42,667 nucleotides of DNA from IMG/VR virus record IMGVR_UViG_3300033979_000007, positions 1 to 42,667 of that record. One strand, written 5' to 3'. Position 1 is the first letter of the stretch. Every line of letters starts with the position of its first letter. A model generated the notes under the pieces. That model was not told the DNA's origin. It saw only the letters and a list, made by a program, of their open reading frames with translations, and did not search any database. This stretch comes from a virus. Both the position numbers and the translations under genes were made by a program. Below are positions 24,170 to 33,398 of the stretch, piece by piece.

Positions 24170-27100
24170 CTATTTATGCAATGACACATAAACGTCACCT
24201 GAGTTGTTCGGTAGCAGATTAGATAGATTGCTACTTACGACTACACCAGTGTGCTTGACATTGTAGGTCGAACTATCAGTTATCTTATTGACAGTATAAA
24301 CACCATTAGCAATGCTCTCAAGATTTCCTGAATCAAATAGCATATTAACTGTATTGCCTACGCTGAATCCATGTGATGATCTAGAAATACCAACATTGAC
24401 ATAACCTCTATAGACAGTAACTAGACCATTTGCAGATAGAACATTTGGTGTATTCAATGTCATCGATGATGAACTTGTTACGTTGACTGTATAATATCCA
24501 TTTGATACGTTTGCTGTGTCACCAGTAATGAACCACATATAAACAGAATCATTAGAATTAAAATCATGATCTGTAATGTTTAGGGTAACATCTGATGTCT
24601 TATAGTTTAGACTACCACTAGAAGATACTGGATATCTCGTAGTGATATTGAATGTATTAACTGTGACATCGCTAACTGTGTATAGTGTGTTGGTGACGTT
24701 TCCTGTGTCGCCGCTATATGCATAGATGAATATAGGATCACCATTAGACAATTCATGTGATGTATCGGTGACTACAATCTGATTGAAATAAACATTAGCA
24801 TTACCGGATAGAGAAGATGCTGATGCAATGTTTTTATGTTCAACTGTAAATTGTGTAGCGTTTGCTGATGTTACTGTATAGCGAGTATTAATAAGTGTAG
24901 TGTCGCTGGAGTTAAACTTTAGGTATACATTATCACTAGGAATTAGTCCAGTTGAATTGGCAAAGATTGTAACACTGGGATTGTTTATTGTTACATTACC
25001 GTTTGCTGGATATGCCTTCTTGACAATGTTTAACTTCTTACCAGATAGTGAACCAGTTAGAGCGGGATATAGAACGATAGCATCGGTGTTATTTCCCACA
25101 TACATTATCTGTGCATTAGATGAATCGACATATACAGTGTCACCAACAGCAATAGCAACGTTGGAGTTCTGTGTCCATTGTGATAGTATTGCCCAAGAAT
25201 TTGTAGCACCTGCACCGGTTGACAGTGTTAGGTTAGATGTGATCTGGCTGGTTGAATATAGTGCTGAATTGCCGTTTGCAATAGGAACGATAATATAATC
25301 TAGATTAGCACCACTAACAGTATAACTACCATTGACAACGTTTGAATACATCGATGTGTGGAACTTTAGATATACATTATCACCTTTTACATAGCCATGA
25401 CTGTTCGATTTAAGAACTAGATTTGAATCATATGAATTAAAGGTACCAGTGGTTGATACTTGCACATTATAAGATGCCGGTACTATTCTAGGTGCATATG
25501 TGGCACCCTTAGTCGATACATTATATGTTCCCGACATTGTGATATCATTAGTTGCAACCAAATATGTTGATAGTAGCAACTTAGTATTAGGAACAGCGGC
25601 CTCGGCAGAGAATACTGTAGTGACATTATTTGTATCTGTCAATAGATAATGACCAAACAGTTTCATACCAGCAGGATGTGTTAGATCCTTGATTGATTTT
25701 CTATACTTGTTAATTGGTTCATCAACACGGATAACATAAGAGAAGTTCTGATAATAGTCTCTGTCTTGTAGGAAGTTATATGCACTCAAGAAACCGTCGT
25801 CGTTCAAGAAGCGACCAGGATAACTATATGCACCAGTAACGATTGATGCGGTTGCAATGCCACCAGAACCAGCAGCCATATTGGCTAGATTGATAGTTGG
25901 TGTTGATGTATAACCAGTACCACCAGAGATTAGTTTTAATTCTAGAATCTGACCATAGGTTACTGCCGATGCTACAAGTGTTTCACCATCACCGATAATA
26001 GATGTGACTTTGATATTAGCACCAGAACCTGATCCTGAACTTACTGTGATATTAGGGAAGTTTGCTTGATCGTATCCTGAACCACCGATAGTGTGACCCT
26101 GCATTTGTTTCCAATATACAGATGTAATAGAACCTGTGGCATTAACTGCGGTTACATTAGCAGCAGCACCGACACCATAACAACCAATAGGATTGGTGAA
26201 TACCAATTCATCACCAACAGAATAATCGATGCCACCGTCATATATTTCCATTCTACCAAGAATACCTAGAGAACGAATAGCAGTATTAGATCGAACGTCT
26301 AGTGATGGATTTGAAATATAATGATCACCAGTATTGATAACGTGACTAAGTGTTACAGGACCACAGTTAGAGTAAGTCCAATATGACATTGAATTTTGTA
26401 CCCATTGAGAATATGGGTTGACAATACTGCTGTTTAGATTTGAGTAGCGAACATTATTGATTGCTGTACCAGATTCAAGACTGATCAATGATTTCATAAC
26501 TGAATATGAATTAGGATGATATGTTTCACTTTCATCAACGGTGAATACGTTTGCTGTAGCGTCAACACCACCACCGCCTGTGATTAGAACGGGGTTGCCG
26601 ACTTTGAATCCTGCACCACCATATGCAACACCAATAGATGATAGAGAGCCTTTAGTGACAGATGAAATGATTACTTGTGCACCAGTTCCTCCACCACCCT
26701 CAACAGGAACAGATGAACCTTCAGTATAGCCTGATCCGCGTCCTGCTAGAGAGATGGAAGAAACAACACCAGAAAATAGAGTTCCTGATAGAAAGTAAGT
26801 TACCGCTTCTTCTTCATAAAAGCAGTATATCGTTTCACCGTCAATAAATGACTTATACTCATTAGATAGTTTGAGTTCTTTGACCAACTGTCCTTTATCG
26901 TAATATACATCTACTGCTTCTACGATAGCAGTTGCATCTGATGATTGTCCTTGAATTTTCTTGTTAACAAAGTTAGAATGTGCAGTTGAACTCGATACAT
27001 TGTTAACCTGAACATTACCCAACTTAACTGATTTCTGAATGAACCATTTACCATCTGAGGCTTTTAGAATGTCACGCTTTGGATAATAGAAACTGATTTC

Positions 27101-27442
27101 CTTGTTTAGTAGGATTCTCAATAGAAAGCGAACAGACTTTTCTGAACCTCTAGCACGATAGAAGTCTTTAACATGCTTAGTGATTAGTGTTCTGTCTGCT
27201 TGAATGCCAGCAGGAAGTAATGAAATGAAATTATCATATAACTTCTCAATGAACTGATCTTCTGCATTGTCAATATCTTTGAACTTAGTAAAGTTCTTCG
27301 TTACGTTTAATGTCTGATTGTTTTGCTCTAGGAACTTATAATAGTCCTCTAGAAAGGCAACGAATGTCGTATGATCGTCTTTGACGAACTGTGGAACCTG
27401 TGATGAAACTAGATGTGATGTTTTGTTGTTTGATACAGACAT
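24170..27442 (-). CDS. 7: Baseplate wedge protein, gp7-like
   Basis: This 1090-residue protein occupies the gp7 position between gp6 and gp8 and is close to T4 gp7 (1032 residues) in length. The N-terminus has FVKDDHTTFVAFLEDYYKFL, then LYDNFISLLPAG, KDFYRARGSEKSVRFLLRIL and FYYPKRDILKASDGKW, a conserved domain of T4-like phages with a helix-rich character. Residues about 225-310 and 400-545 carry GSGYTEGSSVPVEGGGGTG-type Gly-rich modules. The C-terminal half consists of repeated beta segments (SNDSVYMWFITGDTANVSNG and relatives). In T4, gp7 bridges the wedge to gp10 and gp8. The homology is by order, size and N-terminal pattern; a sequence-only match to T4 gp7 is weak, so the symbol is provisional. 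It shares TAATG with gp6. Confidence 0.75.
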   Translation of the reverse strand: MSVSNNKTSHLVSSQVPQFVKDDHTTFVAFLEDYYKFLEQNNQTLNVTKNFTKFKDIDNAEDQFIEKLYDNFISLLPAGIQADRTLITKHVKDFYRARGSEKSVRFLLRILLNKEISFYYPKRDILKASDGKWFIQKSVKLGNVQVNNVSSSTAHSNFVNKKIQGQSSDATAIVEAVDVYYDKGQLVKELKLSNEYKSFIDGETIYCFYEEEAVTYFLSGTLFSGVVSSISLAGRGSGYTEGSSVPVEGGGGTGAQVIISSVTKGSLSSIGVAYGGAGFKVGNPVLITGGGGVDATANVFTVDESETYHPNSYSVMKSLISLESGTAINNVRYSNLNSSIVNPYSQWVQNSMSYWTYSNCGPVTLSHVINTGDHYISNPSLDVRSNTAIRSLGILGRMEIYDGGIDYSVGDELVFTNPIGCYGVGAAANVTAVNATGSITSVYWKQMQGHTIGGSGYDQANFPNITVSSGSGSGANIKVTSIIGDGETLVASAVTYGQILELKLISGGTGYTSTPTINLANMAAGSGGIATASIVTGAYSYPGRFLNDDGFLSAYNFLQDRDYYQNFSYVIRVDEPINKYRKSIKDLTHPAGMKLFGHYLLTDTNNVTTVFSAEAAVPNTKLLLSTYLVATNDITMSGTYNVSTKGATYAPRIVPASYNVQVSTTGTFNSYDSNLVLKSNSHGYVKGDNVYLKFHTSMYSNVVNGSYTVSGANLDYIIVPIANGNSALYSTSQITSNLTLSTGAGATNSWAILSQWTQNSNVAIAVGDTVYVDSSNAQIMYVGNNTDAIVLYPALTGSLSGKKLNIVKKAYPANGNVTINNPSVTIFANSTGLIPSDNVYLKFNSSDTTLINTRYTVTSANATQFTVEHKNIASASSLSGNANVYFNQIVVTDTSHELSNGDPIFIYAYSGDTGNVTNTLYTVSDVTVNTFNITTRYPVSSSGSLNYKTSDVTLNITDHDFNSNDSVYMWFITGDTANVSNGYYTVNVTSSSSMTLNTPNVLSANGLVTVYRGYVNVGISRSSHGFSVGNTVNMLFDSGNLESIANGVYTVNKITDSSTYNVKHTGVVVSSNLSNLLPNNSGDVYVSLHK
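24171..24178 (-). promoter_or_regulatory. T4-late-like promoter motif (CATAAATA) before gp8
   Basis: The minus strand reads CATAAATA, seven of eight matching TATAAATA. It lies 25 bases before the TTG of gp8 and leaves a leader that still includes GAGAGG. The final codons and stop (TAG) of the gp7-like gene lie inside the motif. Confidence 0.4.
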
Positions 27443-29520
27443 TATTCAGGAATTACTTCTAGTTGGATGCTTTGATAATTGTTTTCATCAATAGCAATGA
27501 TTCTATTTCTTGATGGATTAATAATGTCACTTGCAGGGATAACATTGACCGTCATAATGTCGTTGTCATAGAAGTCATTGATGCCAATTGCTTGTGGTAA
27601 TAGAGAAGTGATTACAACTTTACCGGTTGTGTAGTCAATTGTTCCTACATTTTCGTTAACGATAACTTTCTCACCGTTAGACTTATAGTAGAATGTTCTT
27701 AGAACACCGTTACGTGCTTCTAGAATTGCTTCAGCAGATGCTTCAGACCCACCACCATCGGTGATTTGAACTGTTGCTCTGGTATAGTTAGTTCCTTTAC
27801 TTGTCACCGTAATGCTGTAAATCTTATTACCAGCGATAGATGCAACTGCTGAGGCACCAGAACCATCACCAATAATGGTTACAGTTGGTGCTGAGTCGAA
27901 ATTCATACCAGGATTAATAATCTTGATTGAATCAATACCGGTGAATGAATCAGGAACTTCTTCGATGAATACGTTTCTATAGACCATAGCATTGTCTAGA
28001 ACTGTGATATATGGATAGGTGTATAGTTTTTCAAGATAAGCACCCTTCATAAGTTTTGTATTATAATTGATATAATAGTTCTTAGACTGCAAAGTTGTCA
28101 ACTGAACACGCTTCTGCATATACACAACAATATCTGAGGCTGTGATAGACTTTTCACAGTTCTCAATGTAGTATTGTAGTCTTGACTTTTTATACTTTGC
28201 TTTGAATGTGTTTAGTTCGTTGTTGCTATAGTTAATAATGGCCTGTCTAACGATTGCCTGGAGTTCTTCTCCGGTCTTAGTTGTTAGAGATGGATTATAT
28301 GTAACCTTACCCTGAATCATTAAGAACACATAATCAGGATCTACGATTTCAGGGATGATAGTTAGAACGTTTCTATTCTCAATTAGTGTATTCTTGATGC
28401 GTTCTTTCTCAAGATTAGAAAGAGCATAGAAGCCACGTGTCTTTAGTGATAGATAGACTTTGCCATAAACAACAGGATCATTATCTTCACCACCCCAAAT
28501 AGAGACTGAATCGATATTATCGTAGTCTTTGGTGATTAGTGATTCATAGTCGTTAACAGTTACGGCTCTGTTCTGTGCTGTGTAGTAATATGGCGCACGG
28601 AAACGAATCTTATCGATGTCTTCCTTGTCAACACCACCATATGATGTTTCTACAGTGGTAACAAGAACACTGTCTCTATAATTAGGACCGCCAATAGGAT
28701 CAGTAAACTTAAACTTTGAAATGTTGTTTGAGACTGCACCAACTGTGTCGAGGTAAGTTGCAATAACAATATTACCGTCTTTTGGTCTATGACCTAGAAC
28801 ACCATCACCGAAGTAGATGGTATACTTGAGTTGATCATCTTCTTCAACAAAGAATACTTTTGAATCACCAGAAATTTCTGTTAGATCAGCAGCAACCTTA
28901 TATTCGATTGTGGTTGTATTAGATGACGATTCTTGAACAGTAACAACAAGACTATCAGTATCAACATTAGCGGATGGAATCTGAAAGCGTCTTGATGTAT
29001 TAATCGAGTCAACTAAGAATTGTTGTGTAACAACCTGCCCCTGTTTAATGAATACATTGGCAAAGTTAAATGAGCCAGCCGACTTGTGTGCGGTATTTGA
29101 ATTAATAGTTACGAATGGGAAATTAACACCGTTCTTATCTTGTCCAACTAGTCTTGTGTATTTGTCTAGTGTGATAACGTTTGTATCACGATCTTCTGTG
29201 GTAGATGGTGTTACGACAATGTTAACCTTAGATAATGAACCGTGTGCTGAACTAGGAACATAATTGATTAGTTTAGCATGTGAAAGGATATTGTTACGAA
29301 CCTGTGCAGTATCTAGGAACGATTCATTAGCAGCCATGTTAAGATAGAAAGAGTTATAATATGTATTGTATGCAAGAACGTCCAATAGAACAGACATACC
29401 AGAACCGTCAAAATCGTAGTCAGTGAATGTGGACTGACTACGAAGAAAGTTTTTTAGATTTTCTTTAATCTTAAAGAAGTCTAGGTCTGCAACTTGGAGT
29501 GTGGTATTAGAAGTTGCCAT
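27442..29520 (-). CDS. 6: Baseplate wedge protein gp6
   Basis: This is the T4 gp6 homologue (692 residues; T4 has 660). It has LDFFKIKENLKNFLRSQSTF, then SGMSVLLDVLAYNTYYNSFY, DTAQVRNNILSHAKLINYVP, YFGDGVLGHRPKDGNIVIA and AQNRAVTVNDYESLITKDY, a standard gp6/gpJ-type core. In the baseplate gp6 forms a ring of dimers that joins the wedges around the hub. A Gly-rich insert lies at about residues 540-605 (PTVTIIGDGSGASAVASIAG, then a GTNYTRATVQITDGG strand). This is the same kind of module as in gp8 and the gp7-like gene. It follows gp25 by four bases and overlaps the next gene by one base. Confidence 0.93.
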   Translation of the reverse strand: MATSNTTLQVADLDFFKIKENLKNFLRSQSTFTDYDFDGSGMSVLLDVLAYNTYYNSFYLNMAANESFLDTAQVRNNILSHAKLINYVPSSAHGSLSKVNIVVTPSTTEDRDTNVITLDKYTRLVGQDKNGVNFPFVTINSNTAHKSAGSFNFANVFIKQGQVVTQQFLVDSINTSRRFQIPSANVDTDSLVVTVQESSSNTTTIEYKVAADLTEISGDSKVFFVEEDDQLKYTIYFGDGVLGHRPKDGNIVIATYLDTVGAVSNNISKFKFTDPIGGPNYRDSVLVTTVETSYGGVDKEDIDKIRFRAPYYYTAQNRAVTVNDYESLITKDYDNIDSVSIWGGEDNDPVVYGKVYLSLKTRGFYALSNLEKERIKNTLIENRNVLTIIPEIVDPDYVFLMIQGKVTYNPSLTTKTGEELQAIVRQAIINYSNNELNTFKAKYKKSRLQYYIENCEKSITASDIVVYMQKRVQLTTLQSKNYYINYNTKLMKGAYLEKLYTYPYITVLDNAMVYRNVFIEEVPDSFTGIDSIKIINPGMNFDSAPTVTIIGDGSGASAVASIAGNKIYSITVTSKGTNYTRATVQITDGGGSEASAEAILEARNGVLRTFYYKSNGEKVIVNENVGTIDYTTGKVVITSLLPQAIGINDFYDNDIMTVNVIPASDIINPSRNRIIAIDENNYQSIQLEVIPE

Positions 29521-29524
29521 ATTA

Positions 29525-29929
29525 TTAACGAACCCTTTCTAGGAATATTGTTGTTAGGACTGGCTGCTCACGGTTCTTAATGACATACATCAGATTAACA
29601 TTGAAACCATTTCTGTCTACATCAAGATCAACTTCAACATTTAAAACAGATACTCTTGGTTCAAAGTTATTTATAACGTCTGTCACAGCAGTCTGTAGTT
29701 GATTAGCCGTAAACTGATCAGCGTTATTAAATAGTGTGTTACGAATATTTGATCCGATATATGATCTGAATGGACGATCATAATAGTTAGTGAAGATCAA
29801 GTTTCTGATTGATCTTTTAATAGCATCATCACCAGATTTAACAACCACATCACTCGTAGTAGGGTGACGCAGGAAGTCTAAATCTAAATCTGTATAGTCG
29901 GGCTGACGATTGATAAATGACTTTGCCAT
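29525..29929 (-). CDS. 25: Baseplate wedge protein gp25
   Basis: This 134-residue protein (T4 gp25: 132) belongs to the gpW/gp25 family. It has the DAIKRSIRNLIFTNYYDRPF strand, RSYIGSNIRNTLFNN, and the diagnostic EPR motif in NNFEPRVSVLNVEVD, then NLMYVIKNREQPVLTTIFLE. In T4 it is part of the gp25-(gp6)2 wedge core and triggers sheath assembly. It lies between the spike gene and gp6, as in other contractile systems, rather than at its T4 location near gp51. The ribosome site AAAAGGA lies upstream of the ATG at 29929. A TATAAATA (29668-29675) occurs inside the coding sequence and is probably fortuitous. Confidence 0.94.
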   Translation of the reverse strand: MAKSFINRQPDYTDLDLDFLRHPTTSDVVVKSGDDAIKRSIRNLIFTNYYDRPFRSYIGSNIRNTLFNNADQFTANQLQTAVTDVINNFEPRVSVLNVEVDLDVDRNGFNVNLMYVIKNREQPVLTTIFLERVR

Positions 29930-29951
29930 AGTAGTCCTTTTAGTATTCCTT

Positions 29952-29959
29952 TATTTATG
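29952..29959 (-). promoter_or_regulatory. T4-late-like promoter motif (CATAAATA) before gp25
   Basis: The minus strand reads CATAAATA, seven of eight matching TATAAATA. It lies 23 bases before the gp25 ATG, with AAAAGGA in the leader. The stop of the spike gene is embedded in the motif. Confidence 0.4.
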
Positions 29960-30866
29960 CCAGTTTACCGATAGACGCTGCATCTGACGAAGCCACTTGT
30001 GGATTGGCAGAAGGTGTTGTCGTTGGTGCACCAGGCTTTGCAGCATTGCTAGCCGTCTGGGCTCCTTCTTGCATACGAATCTCTGCTGCTTGTATTTTCT
30101 TTTGTCCGCTGAAATTCATATGACTATCTGTTCCGCTAATCTTAACTGCACCAGATGAATTGATATCTAGACTTGCTGATTTAATTAGAGTGCCTTGACT
30201 AGACGTTACATCAACTGATCCTGCTCTTGCTTCCATCTTAACAGTCTTTGCGCTTTGTGCTAATTGTGAATTGGTGAATAGAGATAGTTGTTTCTCTGAG
30301 CCAAGATTAAGCGAACCTTTAGAAGAAGCAATAGTGGCATCTTCTCCAGCAGCCATAGCATATGACTTAGCAACCTGTCTTGATTCGCTACCAGCAACCT
30401 TGGTTGTTCTGTTACCACCAATAGCAACGTCCATATTGTTGCGAATAACTGCATTATGACTATCTGCGGTAACATTGTAAGCACCGGTGACTGTCATATT
30501 AACATCACCATGAACAGTCTTATTATAATCACCATACACCATCATTGACCCATGACCTTTAACTGTAAGATCATGTGCACCAGTGACAGTCATTCTATTT
30601 TCACCAAAGATAATATCATATTTACCATGATGTGCAGTTACTTGAACAGAACCATCTGGTAGAAATTGAAATGCTGATCCGCTTCTATGTTGAATAGTCA
30701 TACTCTCTGAACCAGGAGTATCATCGACCATCATAGGTATATTACCAGAGCGTGTCTTGGTGATTAATTGATTGGGGTACTTACCAGCGTTTTTCTTGGT
30801 ACGAGGATCTTTCGCTGATGACCACTTTTGTGGTGTTTCTTTTTTAGGGTTATCGTGTTCTGCCAT
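29955..30866 (-). CDS. 5: Baseplate central spike, gp5-type beta-helix without lysozyme
   Basis: This 303-residue protein matches the C-terminal part of gp5/VgrG spikes. After a basic N-terminus comes a strand set (TRSGNIPMMVDDTPGSESMT, IQHRSGSAFQFLPDGSVQVT). There follow VxVxG-type repeats (MTVTGAHDLTVKGHGSMMVY, DVNMTVTGAYNVTADSHNAV, NMDVAIGGNRTTKVAGSESR), which build the triangular beta-helix that pierces the outer membrane. Residues about 275-303 are a low-complexity Pro/Ala/Ser tail. There is no lysozyme domain, unlike T4 gp5 (575 residues), and the OB-fold seems to be in the preceding gene. It sits between that gene and gp25. I am confident about the spike fold; the symbol 5 is by analogy. 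Confidence 0.85.
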   Translation of the reverse strand: MAEHDNPKKETPQKWSSAKDPRTKKNAGKYPNQLITKTRSGNIPMMVDDTPGSESMTIQHRSGSAFQFLPDGSVQVTAHHGKYDIIFGENRMTVTGAHDLTVKGHGSMMVYGDYNKTVHGDVNMTVTGAYNVTADSHNAVIRNNMDVAIGGNRTTKVAGSESRQVAKSYAMAAGEDATIASSKGSLNLGSEKQLSLFTNSQLAQSAKTVKMEARAGSVDVTSSQGTLIKSASLDINSSGAVKISGTDSHMNFSGQKKIQAAEIRMQEGAQTASNAAKPGAPTTTPSANPQVASSDAASIGKLA

Positions 30867-30875
30867 TATATCCTC

Positions 30876-32192
30876 TTACGACATAAACTTAGAAAGTGGA
30901 TTGCCACCTTGAATTGTTTGCATAACTATACTCTTTAAATCAACATCTTTATTCATGCCTTCCATCAACTGTTTCATTTGTCCTTCAGCATTTGGTGGTA
31001 GACGCTTCATCATATCCATTAGATTAGATATCTTATCACCAAACATATTCTGTCCGCTGCCAGAGCCAGGATTAGAAGATGGATTGCTAAGATTGTTACT
31101 CATATTCTGCTGTGGTGTTGTATTAGAATATTCAGTCTGAATATCACCAGTTGCAGTAATAATAGTATTAGCATTACCCCAGACAGTATTTGATGTAATA
31201 ACTGTATTGGCTAATTTATCTAAGCCAAACAATGTTTCATCATGCTGCAAACGATTAAGAACTTCCATCAAATCTGCTAGACAGGTAACCTGACTGAGTA
31301 GTTCCGCAGCATTATCTAGATATGTTTCATCATGAACACGGAACATTGTGGTAAATGCAGAATGTGTTGAATTTGCATCAAGCCCCTGTGACATTGTAGC
31401 AATACTAGTCAAGGCATCTTGCATTTGTGGGGATAGGTTTTCTTGGATTTGATCCATTCTGTTATAAGAGAGGCTAGTCTGTAACCCTTGTTGACCCTGG
31501 GCACCACCTGCTGCACCACCTCCACCCATGTTACCCATGAGACCTTGAAACATACCACCAAGAGACATGACAGACCCTGGCAAGTTATTCATCATATCCC
31601 CTGTTAGGAGATTAGAGAATTGTTGTTTAGCAGTAGGAACGTTAGTGACTTCGGGTAATTTATAACCAGTTGTTTCGAACATAGAGCCGTGAGAAGGAGT
31701 TCCCTTTAGTAGTGAGTGCTTATGCTTCTTACCTTTTTCTTTAATCTTTTTGACCTTGGCACCCTTTTCAACGGTCTCCTCGATATCTGGTGGAATATTA
31801 ACACCAGTCTCACGATCAAATAGTTCTTGAAAGTATTGAGCACCTAATAGATTCTTACCACCACCTTGGCTGCCCTTGTCATAATTAACAATATCATTAG
31901 CCTGACCAAGAATAACACCACCACTCTGTCCAGGATACTTGAGAAAATATACAAGCGCACCAGGATCCATTACACCTTGAAACGATTGCTGACCTAATGC
32001 AGTTGGTGAGTGCATTAATGGTGAGAACGCTAGATGTTCTTGTTTAACACCTTCTGGGTCCATTGTAGAAGGTAGAATAACTTTTTGATTACCTGAATGA
32101 TCTTTGGGATGATCACCATCTCCTTGTGGATCACCACCAGAAGCGATGACACCTAATTCGATTAAGCCTAGAGGATTATTACTAATGCCCAT
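30876..32192 (-). CDS. Probable OB-fold hub protein (split gp5 N-terminal part)
   Basis: This 438-residue protein shows SPLMHSPTALGQQSFQGVMD followed by PGALVYFLKYPGQSGGVILG and QANDIVN (residues about 55-105). This is the pattern of the OB-fold domain that begins gp5/VgrG proteins (a basic strand, a G-V-x-P turn, a pair of long strands, then I-x-G). A Lys-rich segment (KKIKEKGKKHKHSLL) and a Gly/Met-rich flexible linker (around residue 220) separate it from a helical C-terminal part (TEYSNTTPQQ, FGDKISNLMDMMKRLPPNAE). It lies just before the spike gene, ten bases apart. I infer that it supplies the OB collar that T4 has within gp5; no hydrolase motif is present. It could instead be an unrelated hub-associated protein. 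Confidence 0.6.
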   Translation of the reverse strand: MGISNNPLGLIELGVIASGGDPQGDGDHPKDHSGNQKVILPSTMDPEGVKQEHLAFSPLMHSPTALGQQSFQGVMDPGALVYFLKYPGQSGGVILGQANDIVNYDKGSQGGGKNLLGAQYFQELFDRETGVNIPPDIEETVEKGAKVKKIKEKGKKHKHSLLKGTPSHGSMFETTGYKLPEVTNVPTAKQQFSNLLTGDMMNNLPGSVMSLGGMFQGLMGNMGGGGAAGGAQGQQGLQTSLSYNRMDQIQENLSPQMQDALTSIATMSQGLDANSTHSAFTTMFRVHDETYLDNAAELLSQVTCLADLMEVLNRLQHDETLFGLDKLANTVITSNTVWGNANTIITATGDIQTEYSNTTPQQNMSNNLSNPSSNPGSGSGQNMFGDKISNLMDMMKRLPPNAEGQMKQLMEGMNKDVDLKSIVMQTIQGGNPLSKFMS

Positions 32193-33397
32193 TATACTTC
32201 ACCTCCACCAGCAGTTTGAGCAACGCATTCCATATTAGTAACAGAGAAGCCGCCGAGTTTAATATCGTGAACAAGAGCAGCAATAAGATATTTACCGCTA
32301 CCATATACAAGTTCACCACTTGTTGATTTAGAATTGATCCATTTTAGTTCTATCATCTTGCCAGCGTGTAAGTCTAGATTGCAGGGAACAGTAATTCTTA
32401 GAGCCATCTTGTCTTTATCTAATAGACTCATTCTAGCCTGACGCTTTAATAGATGGCTTTCAGTATCTAAGTTACAACTGTTTCTGTCTTCCGCTGTTGA
32501 CTCATTAGAGAAGCCTTGCTTGTAATTATACTGACCGATACCGCAGTCACAATCTTGTGTGCCACCACGTTGTGTAAAGATTTTGTGCACCATATCCATA
32601 AAGGCACCACTGTTCTGGTCTTTACCTTTATCATCGACACCGTTTAGAATATCTGTTAGATAATCAAAGTCACAGGGGAACGAAAAGTTAATAGCATAGT
32701 CATTATTGGCATATCCAGTTTCATTTTCAATATCGACTTGCTGATATTTCTTAATCACACTACCCTGAGTCATTTTCTTTAATGAGGTAAAATAATGCTT
32801 ACCACCATCTTCGTATGTCATGAAATGCACAAATGATGGATCATCACCATCTAATGCTACGCTTGCTTGTTGTGCAATTACCTGGTAGGGGTGAATGTTC
32901 TCTGCAATATAATCTCTAGCAGGATCAGCAGAATCAACTTGCTTTTCGTTTGCTTCAACACAATGACCCAATACATGCTCAACAATCTCGGAAGGTCTGG
33001 TGCATTTCCATGATTTAGATACAAGACACTTGGCATCCAACAATAGTGTTTCATCACAGGCATGAATAACAAATTCTTCAGTCTGACCTACGTTTGTTGG
33101 CATGAACTTTCTGTCTGCCATTCTATAGACTTTTTGATTAACGCTTAGTGTAGTATTATTAGATTTGAGAGTGAACTTGATGCCACTATTCTTCCACTGA
33201 TCAAAGTCTTTACCGGGAGGATTGTATATCAATGATTGCAACTTAACCGCAGTCTGTGGACTTTGTGTCGTAAGACTTTCGATCATTAGAATTTCTTTAA
33301 TCATAACTCCTTCAAGATTTGATGGTGGTCCATCGATATCGAATGCCTCGACGCTGACTATACCATGTTCTTGGAGTATATTAAAATTTTCTGCCAT
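32192..33397 (-). CDS. 27: Baseplate hub candidate, gp27-like
   Basis: This protein has 401 residues from the ATG at 33397-33395, which sits one base after the gp53 stop. A GTG at 33433 would overlap gp53 by 35 bases, so I prefer the ATG. It begins MAENFNILQEHGIVSVEAFD and contains LKSNNTTLSVNQKVYRMADR, EFVIHACDETLLLDAKCLVS, ENIHPYQVIAQQASVAL, and a C-terminal ITVPCNLDLHAGKMIELKW strand with SGKYLIAALVHDI. The mix of a paired-barrel fold and the size (T4 gp27: 391) fits the gp27/gpD hub family, and it precedes the OB protein and spike as T4 gp27 binds gp5. Sequence similarity to T4 gp27 is not obvious to the eye, so the assignment is from fold pattern and context. Confidence 0.6.
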   Translation of the reverse strand: MAENFNILQEHGIVSVEAFDIDGPPSNLEGVMIKEILMIESLTTQSPQTAVKLQSLIYNPPGKDFDQWKNSGIKFTLKSNNTTLSVNQKVYRMADRKFMPTNVGQTEEFVIHACDETLLLDAKCLVSKSWKCTRPSEIVEHVLGHCVEANEKQVDSADPARDYIAENIHPYQVIAQQASVALDGDDPSFVHFMTYEDGGKHYFTSLKKMTQGSVIKKYQQVDIENETGYANNDYAINFSFPCDFDYLTDILNGVDDKGKDQNSGAFMDMVHKIFTQRGGTQDCDCGIGQYNYKQGFSNESTAEDRNSCNLDTESHLLKRQARMSLLDKDKMALRITVPCNLDLHAGKMIELKWINSKSTSGELVYGSGKYLIAALVHDIKLGGFSVTNMECVAQTAGGGEV

Positions 33398-33398
33398 G

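Noticed and set aside
29668-29675. Exact TATAAATA inside gp25
   Set aside because: It lies in the conserved coding sequence just before the EPR motif and about 150 bases before gp6, which already follows gp25 by four bases; not counted as a promoter.
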